From assembly GCA_030710605.1 (NCBI GenBank), contig CP092877.1:69161598-69225597 (forward strand): DNA of 64,000 bases. The letters are read 5' to 3'. The position numbers and the translations under genes are program-made. Every line of letters begins with the position of its first letter. The first letter of the stretch is position 1. The notes below the pieces were generated by a model. The model was not told the DNA's origin. It ran no database searches and saw nothing but the letters and a program-made list of their open reading frames with translations. Positions 54,119 to 64,000 of the stretch are shown here, one piece after another. The stretch is from Cordylochernes scorpioides (taxonomy: Eukaryota; Arthropoda; Arachnida; Pseudoscorpiones; Chernetidae).

Positions 54119-54359
54119 AGGATAGAACTTATAAAAAGGTGGAATATACAGATGGTAAAATTGTTACGACGTTTGTTCTATAAGTCGTTCAAACATCATT
54201 GTCCTTCGCTCCACATCCTGGTTGGTCCAAGGAGTATTGATGTCATTGGAGGCACACACCTCGGGACACATCCTGTTCAAATGCCATTAAGTCCAGGAAC
54301 CACTGTGTCGAATTGTACCATCATTACCCAGGCCGCGATTTAGATATCCTTTTTTTTCT

Positions 54360-54600
54360 TTCACAGCAAGGGAAGATGGTCGGATATACGTTTTCTATCT
54401 TCAATCTTTTGTTTTTTTGCTTATCATCAATACACGTGGTACAGGCCATGATAATAATGGTGGGTAGAAGTAGGCGACTGCTTTTTACTGTAAGTGCACC
54501 ACATGTTCACACGTGAAAAGCAGTTCGACTTTGAAACTTACAAATGTGCCAGAGCTTCGTTTGGTTACTTGCACTCGCTGGTGGGGATTTTCAATCTGAA
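54360..54600 (+). repeat. Dispersed repeat, family F copy 2
   Basis: ACACGTGGTACAGGCCATGA, GTAGGCGACTGCTTTTTACT and ACTTACAAATGTGCCAGAGC match 476-680. Confidence 0.75.
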
Positions 54601-54604
54601 ACTT

Positions 54605-54975
54605 AACCCCTGTGTACTTATAACATAGTTGAAATACCTAACGTAGCCTGGATTCGAAAGAAGAATTTAAGATGTTAATGACATTGGTAGTACGTACCCA
54701 TCTGGGAGAATCCTTTATGAGACGAATGTCCATAATAAAGGCATTTTGTTGATGTTGTTGTTGACATTGACTGTACAAATGTGCCATCAACGATAGAAAG
54801 AATGAAGGACTACAGTTAGAGAGATAGCACAGTGTGGTTGTAGAGGAAGACAATCAAAGACAACAAGATTAAATCTAAATAAGCTATGCTACCATCATCA
54901 GACAAGAATCCAAACAGCTATGTTCTGATGATGGTTACAATTCTATTACCTAAACCTCACGCATAATTTGGTCGT
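54605..54975. other. No gene recognised
   Basis: Unmatched. Confidence 0.3.
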
Positions 54976-54979
54976 GAAA

Positions 54980-55245
54980 ATTCGAAACTATTATAGACGC
55001 GTATGATTCTTTTAAAATAAAAACAATTTCTACTGCCCTTACTGCAATGGAAAAATTAATGGGAGGGCCTGGGAGGAGGGCATATGGTAGATTAAACTGG
55101 CGAAACCGCTGAGAGGGTTCACCACTGATGAGCTAGGCTCTCCCATTAATTTTTCCATTCCACTAAGGGCAGTAGAAATTGTTTTATTTTTAAAAGAATC
55201 ATATGCATCTATAATAGTTTCAAATTTTCATAACAGATGGCGCGC
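54980..55245. mobile_element. FB-A foldback palindrome with intact core
   Basis: ACTATTATAGACGCGTATGA and CAATTTCTACTGCCCTTACT are mirrored by AGGGCAGTAGAAATTGTTTT and AAGAATCATATGCATCTATA. Core: GGCGAAACC at 55,099, CTGATGAGCT at 55,125-55,134 (so GGC/GCT keeps a G-U pair). The outer flank CAGATGGCGCG is at 55,240. Confidence 0.85.
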
Positions 55246-55249
55246 TAAT

Positions 55250-56020
55250 ATATCATAAATTTGGTTGTGTTATCTTTTAATAGACATAGCTATAGTATCG
55301 TTGTCTATATCCTAGATTGATATGAACACTCTACAGTGACACAAATGACCAATATAACGTGACCTCTCTAAATTCAACAAGCAGCGCCTAAATCTATTCA
55401 GGATTGGATCGTTGGTATTTCCTGAGTCAATTTTGTTCCATTTTTAGCGTCTTATCTATTTTCTTTTCATTTTGATTTTTTTCCCCCACCTATCGTGTGT
55501 GTGATTCACAGTCTTACGTTACAGGTTCGAAACCAAGTAGACGCGTACTTTTTATTAAATGCTTGAATGTGGAAAAGCGTAATATGTAAGGTTTATGAGC
55601 CTGCGAACAGTTTCAAATCTAGGCGGCTTTTCACTTGACTACACCAATGACGTGGATAGTTTTATTTGGTGTTGTGTTAAGTGAAGTAAATCTGTCTTAA
55701 TCAGGGAACCTAGACATGATGGCTAGACATAGAGGTTGTCTATTCACATAGTTTCCAGTACATGTACTACAGGGTAACTATGGGATCGCATACAACAGGT
55801 ATTTACCAAGGACAGATGTTTTTGTCATTATATAGTTAACTATAGCTAGAATTATAATTCATGACATACCCGCGTGTTTATTCAACGTGCATCTGCATTT
55901 ACAATACCTAACGGTCCTTCGTTATTCCATCATTCTTCTATCTCACACATGGTAAAAACGTGTTGTTATGATTTAAAAATGATTATAACAAAGTTTTGTT
56001 ACATTGTGTCTAGTATCTCT
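55250..56020. other. No gene recognised
   Basis: AT-rich, unmatched apart from the weak box B string at 55,522. Confidence 0.35.
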
Positions 56021-56024
56021 ACAT

Positions 56025-56336
56025 CTGTATATAAGAAATATGAAACCATTTAGCGCAATTTGCATTGCATTGTTGGAGACTCCTTCCCTGGTTCATCAGA
56101 AATGATTTCTTCTTGCTTAGCCGATTTCAATTTGTGGTGCATATACAATTTGAGAGTGAATTTGGAGAAAGAGGTCAACTCTGTATATAAGAAATATGAA
56201 ACCATTTACCGCAATTTGCATTGCATTGTTAGAGACTCCTTCCCTGGTTAATCAGGAGAATTTCTTCTTCCTAAGCCAATTTCAATTTGTGGTGCATATG
56301 CAATTTGAGAATGAATTTAGAGAAAGAGGTTAACTC
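56025..56336. repeat. 156-bp tandem duplication
   Basis: CTGTATATAAGAAATATGAA at 56,025 recurs at 56,181. Both units contain CAATTTGCATTGCATTGTT, GACTCCTTCCCTGGTT and CAATTTGTGGTGCATA with about 10 differences. Confidence 0.9.
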
Positions 56337-56609
56337 TCTATATATACCGAGACGTGTGTTGATATGGTAATATCCATTTGGTATTTGAAATAAATCAGAG
56401 TTTTAAAACAATTTTCTGTGATAAAACAGGTTAAAGCGGCTTAATTTTTTAAAAACTTTTTTGGTATCCTCTGCTTTATTTTTTCCCCTTTTATATAGGT
56501 GCAAAACGGGTTGTAGCTTGTTGCCATGTTATGATTATATCCTTTTTTCCAGTTACAATTACTCGTTATTTTTCAACATTCGCACACCATGGCTTATCAA
56601 CACTGCAAA

Positions 56610-56820
56610 AAAGAAAAAAGGTTGATCGCGAGGAAGTATAGCGACAAGTTATGCAACTTCCCGACTGGATGCGCAGTTTCACAAAGATCCAGGAATGCAG
56701 CCGCCACCTGTGGAACACAGCTGCTCCTGTCAAAAAAGGCCGACAATACACAAAGCATTCTGTACAGCTTGAATCTGCAGCGAGAACATAACCTGAGAGA
56801 TGTATGCAACTAATGTCGCT
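56610..56820 (+). pseudogene. Unrecognised coding-like fragment
   Basis: One plus frame reads QLPDWMRSFTKIQECSRHLW then NTAAPVKKGRQYTKHSVQLE, bounded by two in-frame stops about 65 codons apart. The composition looks more protein-like than its surroundings. I do not recognise a family; a dead transposon ORF is the likeliest source. Competing frames of similar length exist on both strands, so confidence is low. Confidence 0.25.
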
Positions 56821-56824
56821 ATTA

Positions 56825-57895
56825 ATTGCATAAGTTCTATAACAGCGTTAAATACTTTTAAACTTTCGAGTATTTCGCTTTATTGTATACCACCACTATC
56901 TCAAAATTCCATCACTATCCACTCTCATCACATCTCTAAAAGTAACCAGGCCATATGTAAATAAGCAAACCGTATATGACGTTAGGGTAAGAACATTGCT
57001 TCCATCAGCAGATAGGATCAAAACGGTTATGATAGTAAAAACGTTACACACATAGTTTACCAGTTTACATACGAGTCCTCGTATAATCTGGTTAATTTTT
57101 AATTTGCATCTGAAATCCAAATTGCACAATCGTCTATATATTTTTATATACAGCTATATTCAAATAAGATCATCCAAATGGTTGGCATGGTGACAAAAGG
57201 TCGGCTATATAACCGAATAAGACAAGATGACAGAATAAAGAGACTAGTTGTCTATCATCCTCCAGCAGGGATAGACATCTGTACATGACATGTCTTAGAA
57301 GCTTTGAAAGAGAATCTTCCCTCTCCATCCAGATTGGGTTTCCTCCAAAGTTACCCAACCGTTCCAACTGGGACTAGCTGCACGTGTTCAAAGTCCACGT
57401 GTAACCTAAGCCAGTAGTCTCATCCGCTATCCCTGTCTGACCATTTCTATCTACTACCTCTATTTCATATCCTTATGTGTGCATATCCTTTTTTTTAAAC
57501 TTTATTCATTTATAGGGATTGTTGACGCACCCTCTCTCTTATTTGGATATTTCAATATATATATATATATATCTCTTTGTAATTTATATTTTTAAAAAAG
57601 ATAATTTATTTTACATATATCTACGGTGATCCTGTACGTATTGTTATTTGGAATTTTCAAAATGGGTTTCTGAAAAGTGTACAAAACTTTGTTCGTATTA
57701 TCTTTGTTGAAGCATTTTTTAAATTATCTTTGTTGAAGTATTATTTCCAAGATTTCAAGTAGTAACCAAATGTGCTACTTTCTGACGGGATTACCGTGGA
57801 TTTAGATGGGTGTGGAGAGGGGGTGGATAAAATTTGCGCGGAGCGCTGTCCTATCGTATAAGCTGTCGCAAAGCTTTAGTCATCATTATTGTTAT
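56825..57895. other. No gene recognised
   Basis: AT-rich with short frames. Confidence 0.35.
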
Positions 57896-57903
57896 GGTTG
57901 TTA

Positions 57904-58460
57904 TGTCCAATGAAAAGCCTCAGATGTCTCCATGCATCTCTATCACAGCAATGTTCTCTATCTTGGGTGTGTAAAGCTGCTGTTCTGGGTCTATGTCAAT
58001 TTTCTGTTGTTATTGTTATGTCCAATGAAGAGCCTCAGATGTCTCCGTACATTTCTATCACAGCAGTCGTAATGTTCTCTATCTTGGGTATGTAAAGCTG
58101 CTGTTCTGGGTCTATGTCAATTTTCTGTTGTTATTGTTATGCCCAATGAAGAGCCTCAGATGTCTCCATGCATCTCTATCACAGCAATGTTCTCTATCTT
58201 GTGTGTGTAAAGCTGCAGTTCTGGGTCTATGTCAATTTTCTGTTGTTTTTGTTGTTATGTCCAATGAAGAGCCTCAGATGTCTCCGTACATCTCTATCAC
58301 AGCAATCACAATGTTCTCTATCTTAGGTGTGTAAAGCTGCTGTTCTGGGTCTATGTCAATTTTCTGCAATGACATTGCTGGACATGAGAATATGTGGGTA
58401 GATGTTAGTTCCACACCAGGACAATTGTTACATGTCCTGTAGATTCTTGTGCCATATGGA
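57904..58460 (-). pseudogene. LINE C-terminal tail amplified as a 118-bp tandem array
   Basis: Read on the minus strand from 58,455 the sequence encodes YRTCNNCPGVELTSTHIFSC then PAMSLQKIDIDPEQQLYTPK, ending in EMYGDI and a stop. The last about 118 bases of this are repeated, giving units starting on the plus strand at about 57,904, 58,019, 58,140 and 58,258. The CxxC...H...C knuckle and acidic tail mark the C-terminus of a non-LTR retrotransposon protein. Only this end is present. Confidence 0.75.
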
Positions 58461-58464
58461 TGTC

Positions 58465-59605
58465 AGCGTTTAATGTCGCATATTTGACCTTTCCTTGTCT
58501 TTTATTGAATTATGTCAACATGGTTATCATAGTCATATATATACTTGAGAGAAGTACCGACAAGTTCATTAAAAAGCTGACATATGAAATATATTCTATA
58601 TTACAGCTTCAGCCCTTCATTCTGACCGATAAACAAATGACGTTAAAACATTCCTAAAAAAAAAAAAAAACACTCTCCAGATGAGATAACCAAGTGAACC
58701 AATGACGTCTAAGTGATAAGAAGCAAGCAGTAAGGATTGCAGTAAGACAGCCAATTTTGCAGTAAAGTACTTCCAGGACCAATATCTTATCCTAGACACC
58801 CCGCTGGATAGCTTCTTGCAACCAACCCTGCAATCGCTACGCATGCGCCAGCTATTGCTTCCTAATTACATATTATTTGCCCCCACTGCGCTTGCGCAAT
58901 TCTTTTCTTTTCTTTTGGGGGTCAAAAAAAAAAAACTCTTTTTTTTTTTACTTTCTCTTTGAAGAAATCTTTATTTTAAACGATTTTTAATTATTTCCTC
59001 AGTTGTTTTTTTACCTCTCTCAATACTTCTGTGTATTGCATTTTACGATTTTAAAGTCTCGCATAGCCAAGTTATTCTTTATTTAAAATAATGTGTTGTG
59101 TAAAAATTGTTTTTTTTTTTTTTAGATGGCTGTAATGAAATGGAAATAATTTAAGCTGCAACTTTTTGTTTTTTTGTAGGTAGATTGATGCTTTCAATAC
59201 TTGAACAAAATGTAATATAAAAATTACTTGTGAATTATATAAATGTGATAAAAAATAAATTAAAAAGTAAAGTAAAAATATTGTTTTTATTTAAAGGTTT
59301 TTATTATTTTATAGTGAGTATACTTATATATTTTTTTAAAAATCACGATAATATACTTAGCACTAACTTATCTTAGATATCGGTTTTTATATATGGTGTG
59401 TTTACGCTCACTGATTGGCTGATTTCCATTAATATCTGATCGCCAGCAGCGCCAATCAACGTGGCGCATGCGCGAAGTCACTTCATTTTTTTTTAATTCG
59501 TCATTATATGCACATATAAAACAAAATTCCTCAATTATAGTTATTTCTAAAGGTTTTTTAAAATTTTAACTACAGATTTTTCAAAAAAAGTTTAGCATTT
59601 CGATT
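58465..59605. other. No gene recognised
   Basis: AT-rich with several A- and T-runs. No promoter can be called with confidence, although this is the region upstream of the 60.1-kb exon. Confidence 0.35.
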
Positions 59606-59607
59606 TA

Positions 59608-59781
59608 CACTCATGGACAAAACTTAGGGAAGTTGTACCTTTTAGCATGTATATTTGATACACAGTGACCTTTATTGAAGACACGAGATAACCAAATATG
59701 AACATTGCCTTGTCTCAAAAAAAAAAAAAAATGATGGCAACATCTAAGACTTTCTACTTCCTTACGTTTTGTCCATGAGTG
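59608..59781 (+). mobile_element. Tc1-like MITE, complete (174 bp)
   Basis: CACTCATGGACAAAACTTAG and TTACGTTTTGTCCATGAGTG as terminal repeats with TA on both sides (59,606 and 59,782). It lies about 330 bases upstream of the only host exon. Confidence 0.92.
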
Positions 59782-60111
59782 TAAATTTCCTCGAATTTTA
59801 CAGACATCCGTGCTACGGTTACTGTTTCCTATACGGTTTGTCCGGATAGTTGGTAGTTACATCAGTAGCCTCCAGAAACCCTGGTTCGCCACCTAACGGA
59901 GCGAGAATTCATAACTGTTATGTTAGAGGATCTCTCTCATCTTCTGAGCCATCTGTAGATGATCCTTAGCATCTAGTTGGAGAACTCTTTATAAATCCCG
60001 TTATAGAGATTCTCAGCTAACTTGAATTCACAGTATTGCTAGTAAATAACAATCTCCACTGTGTGTGCCCAGGGCCTCTCGGTGGTGTAAAGAGGAGCTA
60101 GGCCGCGAAGG

Positions 60112-61393
60112 ATGCATCTTCCTTCCAACAACCCGCGTCGCGCGTTGTTGAGGGAATTCTTCGAGAACACCAAGATACGTTTCGAGACGCACAACGCCCA
60201 GGTTTCCAAGAAGTCCGTTAAGGCGGCCCCCAAGTTGAAAGTCGACATCGACCTGATGCGGAGCATCTTCGAGAGCCGCACGGCGCGACGGAACGAGGCT
60301 GAGGACGACGAGGAGCCGATGTTGTCCCCTCGCCCTCGTCGCGACTCCAGGATCAACGAGCTCGTCAGCATATTCGACGCCAAGTCGGTTGACAGCTCGA
60401 CATCCAGTGCCTCCTCCTCCAATGGCTTCAGCTCGGACTTCTCCAAGCTGAAGGCTGCTGACATCGTCGCCTTCCATACTCCAGATTCCAGCCCTAAGAC
60501 TCCCTCGGATCGTTCACAGTCAGGGAGCAAAGTCGAACGTCTCAAAGCCCTCTTCGACTCGCCATCACTCCCCAAGAAGGACGCACCGCCCCCAGAAGAA
60601 TCCCCTCTATCCTCCAGTGACAATTCATCCCCCCACACCCCACATTATGTAAATATAGATCTTTCCAGTATTTCTTCCGCATTGAGCAACTTCGTCATCA
60701 GAGACACGAGCGCCAAGGATAAACCAAATGTAGATAAGAACTTGATAGAATACGATAGTATTAAGGAAAACCTGCTAATCGATATCAGCAAGAGTATCGA
60801 TCATAAACGGCTGTGGAACTTTACGGTCCCGAGGGAGAACGGGGTGGTTCAGAAAGCCGAAGTGGAATCGCAGTACGACCACTTGAAGACGTGGAACCAC
60901 TCCAGCAGCAAGAGGCCAAAGGAAGACGCCACCAACGGGGAAGTGCAGAGGAGGACCGAGGGCAGAATTCCTCTCGAGAGATCATCCCCCAGCGATGCCA
61001 ACAACATCCATGCCATCGAACATGCTGCCAAAGCCGTCCTGAGGATCCTCAATCAAGATTCGTCCGATGGTTCCTCTAGCGGCACCCTGACGAACGTCGC
61101 GACTCCAGAAGGTTCCATGTCAGAGAGGAGCCTGTGCGACCCTCGATCCGGGAGCCCACGACCAGCCTTGAAGCCCAAGAGTAAGAAGGTCCGGCACAAG
61201 GTGGCGCGCAGGAAGTCCTCAAACCGCAAGAACATAAAGCCAATCCCCAAACCCAGAACGAGGATACCCCCGCCGTCACTCCACCTCTACGCCAACCTGC
61301 CCCCCTCCAGACCCCTGCCCCCCATTGTTTTAAACGGGACTGAGCCCTCGCTGGACGATGTGGTCCCTCTCACAAGTCCCTCCCCTTTCAAAG
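60112..61393 (+). CDS. Coding exon of an unidentified proline- and serine-rich scaffold-like protein
   Basis: 427 codons stay open in sequence far more GC-rich than anything around it, and the exon ends at AAAG|GTAAGT (donor GT at 61,394), leaving phase 1. The ATG at 60,112 has a purine at -3 and is the first Met after an in-frame TAA at 60,088; CCCAG at 60,068-60,072 could be an upstream acceptor, so this may be exon 2 with a short 5' leader. The protein looks largely disordered. Four short motifs of the form hydrophobic-x-x-hydrophobic-F-[ED] occur in the first 160 residues: LLREFFENT (about 13-21), LMRSIFESR, LVSIFDAK and LKALFDSP. The second half has basic KSKKVRHKVARRKSSNRKN, then PIPKPRTRIPPP and NLPPSRPLPP, which are typical SH3 ligands. 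There is no catalytic domain, signal peptide or membrane segment. A cytoskeletal or signalling scaffold is an inference. Reading past the donor adds only 16 residues, so the rest of the gene lies downstream, beyond this window's readable exons. Confidence 0.85.
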
Positions 61394-61399
61394 GTAAGT
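61394..61399 (+). other. 5' splice donor
   Basis: GTAAGT after AAAG matches the consensus exactly and closes the exon in phase 1. Confidence 0.75.
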
Positions 61400-62220
61400 C
61401 CAGACCCTCTTTCTTTGACGCCTCCCACATGACTGGAGAGTAAAACGCGGTTCCTTATACTCCTCATTCGCTTAACATTAACAGTTATCTTTCTAAATAA
61501 CAGACCGTTTGATAAAGGGAACAGTATCAAATAGGTAAAACTGTACTTAGACACTTTGGTAGCAACACACACTGCTTCCTTATCAGACCCACATCCCGAT
61601 GTCAGCAGAGTGGTGATACGTTCATTGTTACTGCATTCTACTATCTTTCCATTCTCAATATAGAACATCCCGTCCTCTACCTGTTGAATATAGTTGTTAC
61701 CGAGTTACTTGAACCTATGGCCATCTGTGTTATCAGTATATAAAGACATTTAGAATCACCTCTCAAAGAGTTTCAAGCTTATTGAAGCTAGTAAAAGACA
61801 AGCTCCCGTATATTTCAGTAGGATGCGGCTACAGCTAGCCATGTTAGCTCTGAGTAAGTTTTACTGCACCAGAGAGGAGCGTAGATAGATAATGTAGACG
61901 TATTGCCTCACGACCGCACATAGCCCGCCTAGTTATGTTTATGTCTCCAGGGAGATAGATATTTCTGTGTACATCCTTGTCTCACATCCGGGTGTAGTGT
62001 CTCTCCATACATTCCGTGTCTAATTGTCAGCTTGGAAACTAACCCTAGAGAGCCACAGCTGGCTTAAATTATCCAGTCTCAAATTCTCTTGTTCTAACCC
62101 CGCGTTTGTCCCACGGTTACATGTAATTGAACTCGTGTTAAGAGACAACCTCCAGTCATTTTGTCTTCACTATCTCTCCTGAGTTTGACCGCTTTAGACA
62201 AGTTTTTAATATTTTTTAAA
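61400..62220. other. Presumed intron sequence, nothing recognised
   Basis: Short frames only; composition returns to AT-rich. Confidence 0.4.
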
Positions 62221-62224
62221 CATA

Positions 62225-62395
62225 ATATTGTGCACTAGATCGCCATCTGCAATAAGAAATTTAAAACTATATTTGACGCGTATGATTCTTTTTAAACTAT
62301 AATAAATTACTACTACCATTACTGCAATGATAAAATTATTGGGAAAGACCTGGCTCATCAGAAGTTTCGCCAGTTTAATCTACCATAACGCTGTA
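62225..62395 (-). mobile_element. FB-A foldback, core with internal deletion
   Basis: GATCGCCATCTGC, GACGCGTATGATTCTTTTTA, GGCTCATCAG then directly AAGTTTCGCC. On the minus strand this reads GGCGAAACTTCTGATGAGCC: the two conserved halves are now adjacent, the GGGAGGGTTCACCA part having been lost. Confidence 0.65.
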
Positions 62396-62609
62396 ATATT
62401 GCATTGGGCTGTTCTGCTTTTATACCGATACTGAAGCTAAACTTTTGGAAAAGGTATTTTAAATGAACTATAGGGGGATATAAGCTTTGAGGACAGTAGA
62501 AAGAGAAATACATATAATTACATAATAAGCTTCGAGAAAATAGCAAATAAAGATTTTTACTGCGATATATATATATATGTTATATTAAAATATTATTTTA
62601 TTTAAAATT

Positions 62610-62785
62610 ATATTTCATAGATTCAAATACTGTGTTAAATCGACCGCCAGAGGTCACGCTTCCCCTATAAAAACCCATTGTTGTTGTTTCCCGATGGCCG
62701 GCTCAAATCTTTTGTACATTATGTAAATAATATTTTGTTTTCCTTGTTTTACTCGCTTTAAGCCAGGCAGTAATTTTGTCAAATT
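62610..62785 (+). repeat. Dispersed repeat, family E copy 3
   Basis: GATTCAAATACTGTGTTAAA, CGACCGCCAGAGGTCACGC, TTTGTACATTATGTAAATAA and AGCCAGGCAGTAATTTTGTC, in the same order as at 11.0 kb. Confidence 0.75.
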
Positions 62786-62789
62786 ATGT

Positions 62790-64000
62790 TTTTTTATATA
62801 TATTCCTTTATTTCAAATAAATTACTGATCAAAACTATTATTATTATTATTATACTTTCAAGATTTTTTGACACGACTGCATTTAACATAGTATAATCAC
62901 AAGATGATCAAAAATCAACAGAAAATATCTTTTTTATATAACATATATTTACTGTAACATGCTTATACCCTTCCATACGTCGAAATCCATAGTTTGTCTG
63001 TGACTTCACTTCTAGGGATACAAGGGGCACTAATGTCTGTAATATATCCAGTAAGCCCCTTCAGACAAAGACAAATTTGTTATTCTAAGAGAAGTTTTCC
63101 CTCTATTTTCAATGTTGGGATAAAGCTTTCGTTAGATTTAAGCTCTTGCCGCGTATTCTTGGCACAAGAATTGTGGATCAAAGTGACAAAGAAACAAGAG
63201 AATGTGTATGTGTCGCTTAAGTGACAACATTTGTAGGTACTACACCCAGTCTCCCAGTATACCACGGTATTTAGCGAGGGTACATAGCTCTTGTTGTGGG
63301 CCTCTAGGTTATCGCCTTCATGTAAAAGAAGAGCGTCAGAAATTGTTGGAAGTATTTGGCCAAACAGGTTGCCCCCAACAACCAGGACTTTCTCCAGTCG
63401 CCGCAATCTCTCAGCGGATGACTTCGCACGTCTCTGCTGTCACAAGCAATCCTGATCTGCATTCCTGTTTGTTTGGTTTCGATATGGTTATGCAACTTTG
63501 TAGACAGTTTTCTGCCTAGCTACAGCGCTATTTTGTTTTTAAAAAGCATATATGTGTAGGCGGGTGGGTGGTTGTGCTCTCGGTTCATTTAATGGTAACC
63601 CGTTTAGTAGTTTAACTAGAGGTTTAACCAGTTTAACCAACGTATTTGCTATCTGGCCTTTTTATAAGGTAATTAGAATGGAGGGAGGGTAGAATCATGT
63701 TAAAAGCACAAAAAAATCACAAATATTTCACAACACAAGATATAAGAAAAACAAATAATTAAATGTGACTTCAAAATGTACATGCTAAAAAGAACATTTA
63801 CAGATAGTAATAAATACCGTTGTGGAAACTCAAAAGAAAAGCTAACCCCTGGGAATCCTGGATGTCAGGTCCAAGATGTGTCAAACACGATGTCTGCAAC
63901 CACGCACCTGAAAATGGCCTTTCTTAGACATACTCCTACTGACATCTCTAGTTGAGAAATACAGCCGTTGTATGATGGCTGTTACCGGGCCATATCGCGG
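62790..64000. other. No confident gene; unrecognised open frames at 63,080-63,519
   Basis: Open frames of about 105 codons on each strand overlap at 63,202-63,406. The minus-strand one includes RRLEKVLVVGGNLFGQILPT and looks the more protein-like, but I do not recognise it and see no splice signals around it. The remainder is AT-rich. Confidence 0.35.

Noticed and set aside
60028..60638. Open frames of 149 and 199 codons on the minus strand
   Set aside because: They are antisense shadows of the GC-rich exon; the plus frame is longer and ends at a consensus splice donor.
61394..61443. Reading the 60.1-kb frame through to its stop as a 443-residue single-exon protein
   Set aside because: AAAG|GTAAGT is a near-perfect donor, and the 16 residues after it are more likely intron.
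63080..63519. Coding exon at the right end
   Set aside because: Two overlapping frames on opposite strands of equal length, no splice consensus, no recognised family.

Overview
The window reads as a repeat-choked, AT-rich stretch of an invertebrate animal genome (about two-thirds A+T by eye). I see no bacterial operons, ribosome-binding sites or close-packed genes. There is a spliced-type coding exon with a consensus 5' splice donor, two U6 snRNA retrocopies, and many kinds of eukaryotic transposon debris: non-LTR retrotransposon tails, a Penelope-like element with a GIY-YIG endonuclease, Helitron ends, Tc1/mariner-like and pogo-like MITEs, foldback elements and minisatellites. The retrotransposon tails would fit an arthropod, but I cannot name the species.

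Layout. 0-12 kb: foldbacks, a LINE tail, a U6 retrocopy, a Tc1-like MITE with an internal triplication, and nested copies of a foldback family I call FB-A. 12-20 kb: degraded LINE tails, two 200-bp arms in inverted orientation 2.85 kb apart, and a 19-bp minisatellite. 21.7-22.7 kb: a 50-bp minisatellite. 23-33 kb: FB-A copies, long hairpins, a Helitron 3' end and several truncated LINE 3' ends that all lie on the minus strand. 33.7-34.4 kb: a strongly G+T-biased tandem region. 36-43 kb: two short Helitrons, pogo-like MITEs, an inverted Penelope-type tail, and a hairpin carrying CTCF-like motifs. 46.6-48.4 kb: a large inverted pair of Penelope-like copies, both still open in the GIY-YIG domain. 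50-58 kb: tandem arrays of coding-like fragments and a U6 copy flanked by a clean 12-bp target duplication. 60.1-61.4 kb: the only convincing host exon, 427 codons, GC-rich, ending in AAAG|GTAAGT.

The mobile elements do not form one pathway. Two structural themes recur. First, a compact hairpin of the form CTGNNGAAG-stem-CGAAAGCT sits near the ends of many elements, including both copies of the Penelope-like element; it resembles hammerhead-ribozyme variants reported from Penelope-like elements. Second, the FB-A family carries a conserved core with all the single-stranded hammerhead signatures (GAAA, then CTGATGA) in permuted order, with GGC/GCC able to form stem II. Both are candidates, not proven ribozymes. 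No similarity search was run; family names rest on motifs read by eye.
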